A stretch of DNA of 64,000 nt from an uncultured Prevotellaceae bacterium (GCA_900317305.1 ONGG01000022.1:53831-117830); one strand, 5' to 3'; shown: positions 1 through 9,118, numbered from the stretch's first letter. The notes: generated by a model not told the origin, from the sequence alone. Program-made: numbers and translations.

Positions 1-364
1 GTTCGACTATGCCGGGCGCCCCGACCTCACCCGGAAATGGGTGAGTCACATCATGCGAACCGAGTACAACGACTCGCCGGGAGGACTCTCAGGCAACGAC
101 GACGCCGGACAGATGTCAGTCTGGTATGTGTTCTCGGCCATGGGATTCTATCCCGTCTGTCCTGCCTCCACGCAGTATATGCTGGGCACCACGCGGTTCG
201 ACCGCGTGAGGCTGAACCTGGAGAACGGCCACACGTTCACCATCGTGGGGAAGACCGATGGCATCACTCCCGCCACGCTTAACGACAAGCCGTTGACGGA
301 ATACGCCATCTCGCACCAGAACATCATCAATGGCGACTCGTTGGTGTTGCCGAAAACCAAGTAA
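1..364 (+). CDS. GH92 alpha-mannosidase, C-terminal fragment
   Basis: This is the last 120 or so residues of a family GH92 exo-alpha-mannosidase; the reading frame is open from base 2 and the gene begins outside the window. The block GNDDAGQMSVWYVFSAMGFYP is the conserved C-terminal catalytic region of GH92, where the paired aspartates help bind the calcium and the water that attacks the mannoside. Family members are secreted or periplasmic and remove alpha-linked mannose from host or yeast N-glycans. The stop lies 20 bp before the GH89 start, so the genes are probably co-transcribed. Family assignment is strong; linkage specificity cannot be read from the fragment. Confidence 0.93.
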   Translation, partial: FDYAGRPDLTRKWVSHIMRTEYNDSPGGLSGNDDAGQMSVWYVFSAMGFYPVCPASTQYMLGTTRFDRVRLNLENGHTFTIVGKTDGITPATLNDKPLTEYAISHQNIINGDSLVLPKTK

Positions 365-384
365 ATGCACAAAAACTGATAGTA

Positions 385-2613
385 ATGAGAAAAATTATCC
401 TGTCATTCTCCCTGTTCCTCTTCGCCGTCGCCATGATGGCCAACCCGGTCAACGACATGCTCGAGCGCATCGACAAGGGTGCTTCGGCCAAGTTCAAGAC
501 ACAAATTGTGAAAGCCAATACCGATTTCTTTGAACTCGACCAGAGTGGAAAGAAGGTGGTGGTGAGGGGAAACTCGTGGGTGAACATCGCCACGGGGGTG
601 AACTGGTACCTGAAATACTATGCCGGCATACATCTCTCATGGAATGGCATGAGGGCAAAACTGCCCGCGGTGCTGCCGCCCGTGGAGAAGGCCGAACGGC
701 ATGAGACGGACCTCAAACTGAGGTATGACTTCAACTACTGCACGTTCTCCTATTCCATGGCTTTCTGGGACTGGGACAGGTGGCAGGAGGAAATCGACTG
801 GATGGCCCTGCATGGGGTGAACATGCCTCTGGCTATTGTGGGCGAGGAGTGCGTGTGGCGTAATATGCTGCTCAGGCTGGGTTACTCCGAGGAGGAGGTG
901 GGACGGTTCATCGCCGGACCGGCTTTCCTCGCCTGGTGGGAGATGAACAACCTGGAAGGGTGGGGCGGACCGCTCCCGCAATCTTGGTACGCACGGCAGG
1001 AGAAACTGCAGCGGCAGATTCTGGCGAGGATGAGACAATGGGGCATGACACCAGTACTGCCGGGCTACTCGGGCATGGTGCCCCACGACGCCAAGGAGAA
1101 ACTGGGACTCGACGTGGCCGATGCCGGACTGTGGAATGGATTCCAGCGACCGGCCAACCTGATGCCTACCGACCCGAGGTTCATGGAGATTGCCGATGCC
1201 TACTACAGCGAACTGACCCGGCTCTTCGGAAAGGCCGATTTCTATTCGATGGACCCCTTCCACGAGAGCAACGACGACAGCCGCATCGACTATGCCGAGG
1301 CGGCGAAGGCCATCAACGGTGCGATGAAGAAGGCCAATCCCAAGGCGGTGTGGGTAGTGCAGGGATGGACGGAGAACCCAAGGCCGCAGATGCTCGATGC
1401 GCTTAGCACCGACGACGTGGTGGTGCTCGACCTCTTCAGTGAGTGCCGTCCCATGTGGGGCGCTCCCTCGATATGGCACCGCGAGAAGGGGTATGGCGAC
1501 CACAAGTGGCTCTTCTGCCTGCTCCAGAATTTCGGGGCCAACGTGGGGCTTCATGGGCGCATGGACCAACTGCTGCAGAATTTCTACTCCACCAAGACCA
1601 ATCCACTGGCAAGACATATCAGTGGCATCGGGTTCACCATGGAGGGCTCGGAGAACAACCCCGTGATGTTTGAGTTGATGAGTGAACTGCCTTGGCGCCC
1701 TCAACCCTTCACCAAGGAGGAGTGGATAGACAACTATGTGAGGGCCCGGTATGGCCAGACCGACCCCGATGTGCTGAATGCATGGCATATCTTGGTGGGC
1801 AGCATCTACAACTGTCCGGTGGGCAACAACCAGCAGGGACCGCACGAGAGCATCTTCTGCGGACGGCCCACACTCAATAATTTCCAGGCTTCCAGCTGGT
1901 CGAAGATGAGAAACTACTACGACCCTGAGGACACGAGAAAGGCGGCCTTGCTGATGACCAAGGCTGCCGGGAAGTTCGTGGGGAACAACAATTTCGAGTA
2001 CGACCTCGTGGATATCGTGCGCCAGGCGCTGGCCGACCAGGCGCGCATCCAGTATCAGCGCACCATCGCCGACTACAAGGCTTTCTCCAGAAAAGAGTTT
2101 GAACGCGACAGCAAGCGGTTCCTCGATATGCTCGCCATGCAAGACCAACTTCTGGGCACGCGCAGTGAGTTCCGCCTGGGCACTCGCCTCTCGCAGGCAA
2201 GGGCTTGTGGCAACACTGAGGAGGAGCGGAATCTCTATGAGTGGAACGCAAGGGTGCAAATCACCACGTGGGGCAACCGCTATTGTGCCGACACGGGCGG
2301 ACTGCGCGACTATGCGCACAAGGAGTGGCAGGGACTGCTTGCCGACTTCTATGCCGTGAGGTGGAGGACTTATTTTGATGCGCTCAGTCAGCAGATGCGG
2401 CAGATGACGCTTCCCAACCCCGAGATGCTGGGAACGGGAACCAACAGCAACAAGACGGCCGACGAGCTCTTCCAAATGGCGCTGCCACAGGAGGTGGTCA
2501 TCGACTATTACGCCATAGAGGAGCCCTGGACGCTACAGCACAATGCCTATGGCGCCGATCCGGTGGGCAGTCCGGTGGAAATGGCCCGGAAAGCGATGTC
2601 GCTCATTCAGTAA
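385..2613 (+). CDS. GH89 alpha-N-acetylglucosaminidase (NAGLU-like)
   Basis: A 742-residue protein, almost exactly the size of human NAGLU, with an N-terminal signal peptide (MRKIILSFSLFLFAVAMMA). It should hydrolyse terminal alpha-linked GlcNAc, as in heparan sulfate ends or GlcNAc-alpha-1,4-Gal caps of gastric-type mucin. Recognisable GH89 blocks are WMALHGVNMPLA, NLEGWGGPLP, the first carboxylate E294 in DPFHESN and the second E420 in TMEGSENNP, the usual acid/base and nucleophile pair. It follows the GH92 gene and precedes a membrane acetyltransferase-like gene by 19 bp, so it belongs to one glycan-degrading operon. Substrate is inferred from family and context. Confidence 0.93.
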   Translation: MRKIILSFSLFLFAVAMMANPVNDMLERIDKGASAKFKTQIVKANTDFFELDQSGKKVVVRGNSWVNIATGVNWYLKYYAGIHLSWNGMRAKLPAVLPPVEKAERHETDLKLRYDFNYCTFSYSMAFWDWDRWQEEIDWMALHGVNMPLAIVGEECVWRNMLLRLGYSEEEVGRFIAGPAFLAWWEMNNLEGWGGPLPQSWYARQEKLQRQILARMRQWGMTPVLPGYSGMVPHDAKEKLGLDVADAGLWNGFQRPANLMPTDPRFMEIADAYYSELTRLFGKADFYSMDPFHESNDDSRIDYAEAAKAINGAMKKANPKAVWVVQGWTENPRPQMLDALSTDDVVVLDLFSECRPMWGAPSIWHREKGYGDHKWLFCLLQNFGANVGLHGRMDQLLQNFYSTKTNPLARHISGIGFTMEGSENNPVMFELMSELPWRPQPFTKEEWIDNYVRARYGQTDPDVLNAWHILVGSIYNCPVGNNQQGPHESIFCGRPTLNNFQASSWSKMRNYYDPEDTRKAALLMTKAAGKFVGNNNFEYDLVDIVRQALADQARIQYQRTIADYKAFSRKEFERDSKRFLDMLAMQDQLLGTRSEFRLGTRLSQARACGNTEEERNLYEWNARVQITTWGNRYCADTGGLRDYAHKEWQGLLADFYAVRWRTYFDALSQQMRQMTLPNPEMLGTGTNSNKTADELFQMALPQEVVIDYYAIEEPWTLQHNAYGADPVGSPVEMARKAMSLIQ

Positions 2614-2632
2614 TCTACCAAGAAAAAACAAT

Positions 2633-3709
2633 ATGACTACACAGAAGCAACGCCTCCTCTCGCTCGATATCCTCAGAGGTATCACTGTCGCGGGAATGAT
2701 TATGGTGAACAATGGTTACATGGAGTCGTTCGAGATGCTCGAACACTCCGAGTGGAATGGTATGACACCATGCGACCTGGTGTTTCCCTTCTTCCTCTTC
2801 ATCATGGGTATTTCCACCTATCTCTCGTTGTCGAAATACCAGTTCCAGCCTACAAAGAAGGTGATATGGAAAATCCTCAAACGAACCGTACTGCTGTTCC
2901 TCATCGGACTGGCCATACACTGGTTCGCACATGCCATCGACGGCGATTTCTGGTGCTTCCCGCATCTGCGCATCTGGGCGGTGCTCCAACGCATAGCGCT
3001 GTGCTATGGCATCGTTTCGCTCTTCGCCATTTTCGTCTCTCATAAGTGGGTGATTCCCGCTATCGTCGTTCTCCTGGCCATCTATTCGGCCATTCTCCTC
3101 CTGGGCAATGGCTATGCGCAGGATGGATCGAACATTCTGGCAAGGGTCGATATCGCCCTCTTCGGTTCCGAACATCTTTACCACAAAGGACCGGTCGACC
3201 CTGAGGGCCTCTTGGGCACAATCTCCTCGGTGGCGCATGTGCTCATCGGCTTCTATTGCGGAATGAGGATGAAAAAGGCGGATACGGTCAACCAGAAGGT
3301 CATCAGTTTCTTCTTCATCGGCACGATACTGGTGTTCGCCGGTTACCTCCTGTCCTATGGCCTGCCGCTCAACAAGCGGATTTGGAGCCCAAGTTATGTA
3401 CTGGTGACCTGCGGACTGGCATCGCTCCTGCAGGGACTGCTGATGGTCATCATCGACGTGAGGGGGAAAAAGCAGTGGTGCACCTTCTTCAAGGTATTTG
3501 GCATCAACCCGCTCTTCATCTATGTGGCGAGCGAGGTGCTGTCTATCCTTCTGGGGCATATCGGAGTGAGCAACGCGGTGTTCAGTGGCATCCATGCCGT
3601 CATACCTGCCGTGAAATGGGCTTCACTCACCTATGCGGTCTACTTCGTACTCCTGAACTATATCCTGGGGTATATCTTGTACAAGCGCAACATTTATATC
3701 AAATTATAG
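2633..3709 (+). CDS. Heparan-alpha-glucosaminide N-acetyltransferase-like membrane protein
   Basis: A 358-residue integral membrane protein with about ten hydrophobic helices. The N-terminal LSLDILRGITVAGMIMVNN and the MTPCDLVFPFFLFIMG block are typical of the DUF5009/HGSNAT-like (YeiB-related) acyltransferase family, whose human member moves acetyl from cytosolic acetyl-CoA to terminal glucosamine in the lysosome. I chose ATG 2633 rather than an upstream in-frame start inside the GH89 gene because it begins the conserved helix and sits after the GH89 stop. It is tightly placed between GH89 and GH2 (3 bp to the next start). The bacterial reaction is unproven; an acetyltransferase feeding GH89 is an inference from the human pathway. 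Confidence 0.85.
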   Translation: MTTQKQRLLSLDILRGITVAGMIMVNNGYMESFEMLEHSEWNGMTPCDLVFPFFLFIMGISTYLSLSKYQFQPTKKVIWKILKRTVLLFLIGLAIHWFAHAIDGDFWCFPHLRIWAVLQRIALCYGIVSLFAIFVSHKWVIPAIVVLLAIYSAILLLGNGYAQDGSNILARVDIALFGSEHLYHKGPVDPEGLLGTISSVAHVLIGFYCGMRMKKADTVNQKVISFFFIGTILVFAGYLLSYGLPLNKRIWSPSYVLVTCGLASLLQGLLMVIIDVRGKKQWCTFFKVFGINPLFIYVASEVLSILLGHIGVSNAVFSGIHAVIPAVKWASLTYAVYFVLLNYILGYILYKRNIYIKL

Positions 3710-3712
3710 AAA

Positions 3713-6109
3713 ATGAGAAAACTTTTGCTCACGATGATGCTTTCCGTGGCGGCTGTGGCCTATGCCGACGGAAGAAAGGAACTGATCCTCGACAAGGGAT
3801 GGATGTTCTCACGCGACAGCGTGGAGTGGAAACAGGTCACCGTCCCACACGACTGGGCCATCAGTGGTCCCTTCGACAAGAAGTGGGACTTGCAATTCGT
3901 GGCCATCGAACAGAATGGTGAGAAAGAGAAAACCGAGAAGTCGGGCCGTTCAGGTGCCCTTCCCTGGATTGGGAAGGGGTATTATCACACCACGGTCAGC
4001 ATCGACCAACTGCCGGCTTCGGCCATCCTTGTCTTCGATGGGGCGATGAGCGAGCCTGTGGTGCGCGTGAATGGCAAGATGGCGGGATATTGGGCCTATG
4101 GATACAATGCTTTCCGGCTCGATGTGGCCCGGCTCCTCAGAAAGGGAACGAATACCATCGATGTGACGCTCAACAATATGGAGGAGAGTAGCCGATGGTA
4201 TCCGGGTGGCGGCATCTACCGGCCCGTGAAACTCATCCTGGGCGAGAGCACGCTCATCGACGACTGGGCCACCTTCTGCTATACCTCGGGGGTGGAGAAC
4301 AACGTGGCCAACCTCAGCGTGCAGACCGCCTTGTGGAATGTTTCACACAATGACAACCTCTTTGTCGAGGTGGCGCTCTTCGACCAAAAGGGCTCAAGGG
4401 TGGCGGCCTTCCACTCCAGTCCCGACAACGAGGGCAAAATCAAGGATTGCTTGCAAGTGAACAAACCCAAACTGTGGTCACCGGAGTCGCCTTATCTCTA
4501 CCGTATGGAGGTGAGTCTATACCGCGGCCTACAACTCATCGACCGGAAAGTGTCGAAAATAGGCATCCGGACGGTAAAGGTGAGCAAGGAGGGGGGATTC
4601 CAACTCAACGGACAGACAAGGAAAATCAAAGGGGTATGCCTGCATCACGACCTCGGACCTCTGGGAGCGGAGGTGAACAAGGCGGCGCTCATCAGGCAGA
4701 TACGCACCATGAAGGAGATGGGATGCGATGCCATCCGCACGGCACACAACATGCCCTCCACATGGCAGATGGAAATCTGTGACTCGATGGGAATGATGGT
4801 GATGGCCGAGAGCTTCGACATGTGGATTTACCCCAAATGCAAGAACGGGTATGCCAGGTTCTTCAAGGAGTGGAGCGACCGCGACATCACCAACCTTGTG
4901 CTCAACCACCGCAACCATCCTTCCATTATTATGTGGAGTATCGGAAACGAGATTCCCGAACAATGGAGCGAGGAGGGTAGGGAGATTTCCCGGCATTTGC
5001 AGCAACTCTGCCACGACCTCGACCCATCACGGCCGGTAACCCAGGGGATGGACAGGGCCGATGCCGCACTGAAGTCGGGTTTCGCCCAGGTCATGGACGT
5101 GCCGGGATTCAACTACAGGGTGCACAAATACGAGAACAACATCAAGCAACTGCCTCAGGGCTTCCTCCTGGGGTCGGAGACGGCCTCAACCGTGAGCTCA
5201 CGAGGAGTCTACAAATTCCCCGTCGAGGTGTCCGACCATCAGGTGTATCCCGACGGACAGTGCTCGAGCTATGATACGGAGTATTGCTCTTGGAGCAACC
5301 TGCCCGATGACGATTGGAAAATGCAGGACGACTACGACTGGGTAATCGGCGAGTTCGTGTGGACGGGCTTCGACTATCTGGGCGAGCCTACACCCTATGA
5401 TGAGTACTGGCCGTCGAGAAGCAGCTATTTCGGCATCTGCGACCTGGCCGGACTGCCCAAAGACCGCTATTACCTTTACCGTAGCAGGTGGAACACGCAA
5501 GAGCATACCATCCACCTCCTGCCTCATTGGACATGGCCCGACCGGAAGGGAAAGGTCACTCCTGTGTATTGCTATACCGACTGCCCGTCGGCCGAACTCT
5601 TCGTCAATGGGGTGAGTCAGGGCAGAGTCTTCAAGGACAAGAACTCCCGACTCGACAGATACCGCTTGCGCTGGAACAACGTGGTCTATCAGCCTGGTGA
5701 GATAAAGGTGGTGGCCTATGATGCCAACTCGCAGGTGGTAGGCGAACAGGTGGTGCGCACGGCAGGAAAACCTGAGCGCCTGGTGCTCGAAACCGACAGG
5801 AAAACCATCGCGGCCGATGGCAACGACTTGGCGTTCGTCACGGTGTCGCTCCGCGATGCGAACGGCACGCTCATTCCCGATGCCGACAACCAACTGACAT
5901 TCGAGGTGTCAGGGGCTGGCGCGTTCAAGGCGGCATGCAATGGCGACGCCACATCGCTCGAACCATTCACACAACCCACCATGAGCCTCTTCCACGGACA
6001 ACTGGTGGTGGTGCTTCAGGCCGCCAATTACATGGGCGATATCCGCCTGGTGGTGAGGGATTCCAAAAACAAGGCTTTCGTGGCCGAGACCCTCGTCTCC
6101 GTGAAGTAA
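3713..6109 (+). CDS. GH2 beta-galactosidase-type glycoside hydrolase
   Basis: A 798-residue secreted GH2 enzyme with signal peptide (MRKLLLTMMLSVAAVAYA). Order of parts: jelly-roll sugar-binding domain (RYYPGG-like block WYPGGGIYRPV near residue 165), immunoglobulin-like domain, TIM barrel with acid/base E413 in WSIGNEIPEQW and nucleophile E547 in GEFVWTGFDYLGEP, then DUF4982-like and invasin-like beta domains at the C terminus (DANGTLIPDADN). Members cleave beta-galactosides, sometimes other beta-glycosides. It starts 3 bp after the acetyltransferase-like gene, closing the operon. Together with GH92 and GH89 it points to host N-glycan, mucin or glycosaminoglycan use; no SusC/SusD pair is in view. 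Confidence 0.92.
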   Translation: MRKLLLTMMLSVAAVAYADGRKELILDKGWMFSRDSVEWKQVTVPHDWAISGPFDKKWDLQFVAIEQNGEKEKTEKSGRSGALPWIGKGYYHTTVSIDQLPASAILVFDGAMSEPVVRVNGKMAGYWAYGYNAFRLDVARLLRKGTNTIDVTLNNMEESSRWYPGGGIYRPVKLILGESTLIDDWATFCYTSGVENNVANLSVQTALWNVSHNDNLFVEVALFDQKGSRVAAFHSSPDNEGKIKDCLQVNKPKLWSPESPYLYRMEVSLYRGLQLIDRKVSKIGIRTVKVSKEGGFQLNGQTRKIKGVCLHHDLGPLGAEVNKAALIRQIRTMKEMGCDAIRTAHNMPSTWQMEICDSMGMMVMAESFDMWIYPKCKNGYARFFKEWSDRDITNLVLNHRNHPSIIMWSIGNEIPEQWSEEGREISRHLQQLCHDLDPSRPVTQGMDRADAALKSGFAQVMDVPGFNYRVHKYENNIKQLPQGFLLGSETASTVSSRGVYKFPVEVSDHQVYPDGQCSSYDTEYCSWSNLPDDDWKMQDDYDWVIGEFVWTGFDYLGEPTPYDEYWPSRSSYFGICDLAGLPKDRYYLYRSRWNTQEHTIHLLPHWTWPDRKGKVTPVYCYTDCPSAELFVNGVSQGRVFKDKNSRLDRYRLRWNNVVYQPGEIKVVAYDANSQVVGEQVVRTAGKPERLVLETDRKTIAADGNDLAFVTVSLRDANGTLIPDADNQLTFEVSGAGAFKAACNGDATSLEPFTQPTMSLFHGQLVVVLQAANYMGDIRLVVRDSKNKAFVAETLVSVK

Positions 6110-6248
6110 AAGGTGCAAGTAAAAAAGGAGCGAGAAAAAAGGAGCAGGGAAAAAGGAGCAAGTAAAAAGGTGCAAGTAAAAAAGGAGCGAGGAAAAAGGA
6201 GCAGGGAAAAAGGAGCAAGTAAAAAGGTGCAAGTAAAAAAGGAGCGAG
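6110..6248. repeat. 57-bp tandem repeat between convergent genes
   Basis: About 2.4 copies of a purine-rich 57-bp unit follow the GH2 stop directly: the landmark GGTGCAAGT recurs at 6112, 6169 and 6226. Each unit is itself made of 12-17 bp blocks of the form AAAAAGGAGC plus GAGG, AGGG or AAGT. The unit is a multiple of three but no gene uses it. It lies between converging genes and was probably made by replication slippage. Confidence 0.9.
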
Positions 6249-6303
6249 GAAAGTGGCTCACCATGCAGTGTCAGCACCTTCCTCGCATCTAGTTTCTCCG
6301 TAT

Positions 6304-6322
6304 GCCGCGCTTTCGGCGCGGC
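6304..6322. terminator. GC-rich hairpin after GH2 operon
   Basis: GCCGCGC and GCGCGGC form a perfect 7-bp stem around the loop TTTCG. It lies about 195 bp downstream of the GH2 stop and is followed by CTCAAAT rather than a T-run, so it is at best a weak terminator or a palindromic intergenic element. Confidence 0.4.
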
Positions 6323-6344
6323 CTCAAATCCCCAAGCAAAACCC

Positions 6345-6378
6345 ATGCTCAATGCCGTTCAACGACGGCATTGAGCAT
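6345..6378 (-). terminator. Hairpin overlapping the DUF4861 stop codon
   Basis: A perfect 14-bp inverted repeat (ATGCTCAATGCCGT / ACGGCATTGAGCAT) with loop TCAACG. The stop codon of the minus-strand DUF4861 gene (6349-6351) lies inside it, so the last nine codons encode the stem. Reading in the minus direction a short GGGTTTTG follows, which would make a modest intrinsic terminator. Confidence 0.55.
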
Positions 6379-7584
6379 TTTCTTCCATTCCACAAGGCAG
6401 TCAAACCATTCCTTGGCACTGTGTACGCCAAAGCTCTCGTTGTCGCTGCCAAAGGTAATATAATAGGTAAACGACCGGCCAGGTACGCCTATCACGTAGG
6501 GGTAATTGTCCTTGTTGGCGGGCAGTTCGCTCACCACGTTCTTGCTCGGAATGCAGATGCCCAGTCCCACGGTCTCGCGCTTGTGACCGGCAGAGTCTTT
6601 CTCCGACACAGGCCAGTCGGTGCCCCAGCAACCACGAAGGCCTTGCTTGTCGCTGAACTCTGTGGAGTTCTTCACGTTGATGATGCCGGTGGCAAACTTC
6701 AGGTCGGCGACATCACGGCTGAAACCGACGTCCACTCGGCAGTCACGACGGCCGGCATAAAGGGTGTAGTGGGTGGTCATGGTCACAGGGGAGGTGGCAC
6801 CCGTGGGGAGCCATTCTTCGTCGTATACCTCGATGATGGTGCGCAGCGGACCACGGGCCACGATGCGCTGACCGCGATGCTCCACATCCTTGATCATCGT
6901 AGGTGCATTGCCGTCCCATCCACGGAGGGTTCCCAGACCAAACGTTTCGCCCACCCAGAGCACGTCATCGCCATAGCCGGCGGCCTTTTGATTGTTGTCG
7001 GGATAAAACTGGGTGGCCTTCAACTCCAGTCCCTTGCGGTATTTGCCATAGATGTCCACGGTCTGTCGATGGTCAAAGTAGATACGGTAGGCCACCAGTT
7101 CGTTCTCAAAGGCGCATCCGTGGTGGTGGAGCATCCAGTAGGGATTCACGTCGCGGTCTACGGTCAGTTGTGAGATGTAGAGGTCTTGCTTGTTGGTCTC
7201 CTTGATTTTCTTGTTGGTGAGCATCAGGTCGGTATACACGCGAGGCTCATAGTGGCGGGCGCTGCCGAAATCGGAGAGGGTGATGTTGTAGGTCTGCTTC
7301 GATTTCTTGGGCAGACTGGCAAGGAAGAATACCTCATCGGGACGGCGGTCACCGTCCAGATCGTCAATCTGACAGGGAATCTCCACCCCATCAAGTCTCA
7401 CCAATGCCGATTTCACGTCTGTACCATCGCCGAAGGCGTTGCGGATATCGACGCTCACAGGATAGTTCTCCTGCTCAATCTTGCTCTTGTTCTCCAATGT
7501 CACTTGTTTCTCTACGGTTCGCTGACCATAGCTGGTGCCCACGATGAGTATCGAGAGCACGGTGATGATTGTTCGCTTGTTCAT
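6349..7584 (-). CDS. DUF4861 domain secreted protein
   Basis: A 411-residue protein whose start at 7584 gives a signal peptide (MNKRTIITVLSILIVGTSYGQ); an upstream in-frame ATG would bury that peptide, so it was not used. The body (VEIPCQIDDLDGDRRPDEVFFLASLP, then AYRIYFDHRQTVDIYGK and the WLPTGATSPVTMTTHYTLY region) matches the Bacteroidota DUF4861 family, often found beside polysaccharide lyases and hydrolases. Biochemical function is unknown to me; a carbohydrate-binding or hydrolytic role is likely from context. It lies 28 bp downstream of the DUF4251 gene on the same strand and probably forms an operon with it. Confidence 0.85.
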   Translation of the reverse strand: MNKRTIITVLSILIVGTSYGQRTVEKQVTLENKSKIEQENYPVSVDIRNAFGDGTDVKSALVRLDGVEIPCQIDDLDGDRRPDEVFFLASLPKKSKQTYNITLSDFGSARHYEPRVYTDLMLTNKKIKETNKQDLYISQLTVDRDVNPYWMLHHHGCAFENELVAYRIYFDHRQTVDIYGKYRKGLELKATQFYPDNNQKAAGYGDDVLWVGETFGLGTLRGWDGNAPTMIKDVEHRGQRIVARGPLRTIIEVYDEEWLPTGATSPVTMTTHYTLYAGRRDCRVDVGFSRDVADLKFATGIINVKNSTEFSDKQGLRGCWGTDWPVSEKDSAGHKRETVGLGICIPSKNVVSELPANKDNYPYVIGVPGRSFTYYITFGSDNESFGVHSAKEWFDCLVEWKKMLNAVVERH

Positions 7585-7612
7585 ATCTGTTTTCAAGTAG
7601 TTATAGGGTTGT

Positions 7613-8110
7613 TCATAAATCCATTTCCACTCTTCCAAGGAAGGAGATCTCCGCGCGTTGGCGCGACCTTACCGTAATCGATGTGCTGCCGCTCTCAAAG
7701 ACGTTGAGCAGATATACGTAGATATCTTCCTCGTTATACACCTCAATGATGATGTCGTGCTCCCCGGGCTTCCGTTCCACGTCTTCATATTTCCTGATGG
7801 TTCCGGTGAAATTCAACGCCTTGCCTCCACCATAGGGCACACTATATGCGGTACCAAAATAGGGGAGGTAGGAGATAATGGAGTCGCCACGAATCTCAAG
7901 CGTATAGGGGGTCGACAGACTGATGCTGGGGAATCCAATCGGATGCGCGGTGGTGACAAAGATGGTGTAGTGGCGGTCGGCAAGTGCCTGGCGGGTCTTC
8001 CGCTCCAACAGTTGCTGTCGCTCCCTGCGCGATAGTTTCCCCACGCTATTGCTGGTGCCGCAACTGGCCAGCAAGGTGGCAAGTAGCAAATACAATATAA
8101 TGTTCCTCAT
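7613..8110 (-). CDS. DUF4251 lipoprotein
   Basis: A 165-residue protein with a lipoprotein signal (YLLLATLLASCGTS; lipidation Cys at about residue 17) followed by a basic, charged helix and a compact beta-rich domain. The SLSTPYTLEIRGDSIISYLPYFGTAY core is typical of DUF4251, a small family seen in Bacteroidota. It should sit in the periplasm or outer membrane. No enzymatic motif is visible. It precedes the DUF4861 gene. Confidence 0.82.
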   Translation of the reverse strand: MRNIILYLLLATLLASCGTSNSVGKLSRRERQQLLERKTRQALADRHYTIFVTTAHPIGFPSISLSTPYTLEIRGDSIISYLPYFGTAYSVPYGGGKALNFTGTIRKYEDVERKPGEHDIIIEVYNEEDIYVYLLNVFESGSTSITVRSRQRAEISFLGRVEMDL

Positions 8111-8276
8111 AATCTACAATTTTACAATGATGTCACAAATATAGATAAAAATTGGGAATTGGAAGTCGGTTGGGAGAATTTTTTCATCTTTTGCGTGAAA
8201 GAGTTCCCGTGAATCATTTGCCACTTTTGACGGATTCGCCCTCTTTCCTTTTTGCCGTGTAACGGATTGGGCATGC

Positions 8277-8311
8277 AAAAAAAATCTCCCTATCTCTTGC
8301 GAGACAGGGAG
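8277..8311 (-). terminator. Intrinsic terminator of rplU-rpmA
   Basis: On the minus strand CTCCCTGTCTC pairs with GAGATAGGGAG (11 bp, one G-U) around GCAA, followed by TTTTTTTT. It lies about 37 bp after the rpmA stop, exactly where the ribosomal-protein transcript should end. Confidence 0.9.
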
Positions 8312-8347
8312 AGGGTTGTTTGTTTGGAATAGTTTTTTTCTTAAATG

Positions 8348-8605
8348 CTAGGCCTCAGGTATTACTGAAACCACACTCTTGTCGTGAGCACCCTTGTGGA
8401 AGTTCACTACACCGTCAACAAGTGCATAGAGTGTGTCGTCCTTGCCAATACCTACGTTCTGACCGGGATTGTGCTTCGTGCCACGCTGGCGAACGATGAT
8501 GTTGCCGGCAGTAACACGCTGACCACCCCAAATCTTAACACCTAATCTCTGCGAGGCTGACTCGCGGCCGTTCTTAGAACTACCTACACCTTTTTTATGT
8601 GCCAT
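8348..8605 (-). CDS. rpmA: 50S ribosomal protein L27
   Basis: An 85-residue L27. The N terminus [16 protein letters not shown] and the [14 protein letters not shown] block are diagnostic. L27 reaches the peptidyl-transferase centre of the large subunit and helps place tRNA. There is no N-terminal extension needing the Prp-type cleavage found in Firmicutes. It lies 19 bp downstream of rplU, the standard bacterial order. Confidence 0.99.
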   Translation of the reverse strand: MAHKKGVGSSKNGRESASQRLGVKIWGGQRVTAGNIIVRQRGTKHNPGQNVGIGKDDTLYALVDGVVNFHKGAHDKSVVSVIPEA

Positions 8606-8624
8606 TTCTTAGTCCTCCTTGATT

Positions 8625-8942
8625 TTAGCCAATTACTGATTTAATCTCAATCTGTGTGAACTGAGCACGGTGGCCATTCTTCTTGCGGGAGTCCTTGCGA
8701 CGCTTCATCTTGAAGACAATCACCTTGTCACCCTTTACCAGTGGCTTCACCACTTCACACACTACTTTCGCGCCATCAACGGTGGGCGCGCCAACTTTCA
8801 CGGCTCCGTCGTTGTCAACGAGAAGCACTTTCTCAAACTCAACAGACTGGCCTTCCTCCACATCCTTGATGTGGTGAACGAAGAGCTTCTTGCCCTCCTC
8901 AGCCTTGAACTGCTGACCCATGATTTCTACAATTGCGTACAT
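8625..8942 (-). CDS. rplU: 50S ribosomal protein L21
   Basis: A 105-residue L21 ([44 protein letters not shown] at the C terminus, the basic rRNA-binding tail). It binds 23S rRNA near L20. First gene of the rplU-rpmA operon; its promoter is about 85 bp upstream, leaving a leader of about 75 nt that could carry a regulatory RNA structure. Confidence 0.99.
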   Translation of the reverse strand: MYAIVEIMGQQFKAEEGKKLFVHHIKDVEEGQSVEFEKVLLVDNDGAVKVGAPTVDGAKVVCEVVKPLVKGDKVIVFKMKRRKDSRKKNGHRAQFTQIEIKSVIG

Positions 8943-9025
8943 TTCTTATTGTATAACAGGTTGTTCCGCAAGGCGTACAGCACCGTGCCGTCACTTTTTA
9001 GAGCCTCCACGGAGTAAATCGGCTG

Positions 9026-9033
9026 CAAAATTA
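9026..9033 (-). promoter_or_regulatory. -7 box of the rplU promoter
   Basis: TAATTTTG followed by C on the minus strand, matching the Bacteroidota -7 consensus TAnnTTTG. A clean -33 TTTG at 19-20 bp is not obvious; a TTTG lies 12 bp upstream instead. Confidence 0.6.
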
Positions 9034-9118
9034 CTACTTTTTTGTCAAATACTATGTATAGACTTTTCTTTTAAAACCCTTTTTAACAGGTTTTAACTTA
9101 CTCCATCCGGTCACTCCT

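Noticed and set aside
637-2475. 612-codon minus-strand frame over the GH89 gene
   Set aside because: GH89 motifs are complete on the plus strand; the antisense product has no domain or start context.
1-6109. Complete polysaccharide utilisation locus
   Set aside because: No SusC/SusD pair or dedicated regulator lies in view; the operon start is outside the window.
5967-6264. Phe/Leu/Pro-rich minus-strand frames
   Set aside because: They are translations of the 57-bp purine-rich repeat and have no signal or neighbour support.
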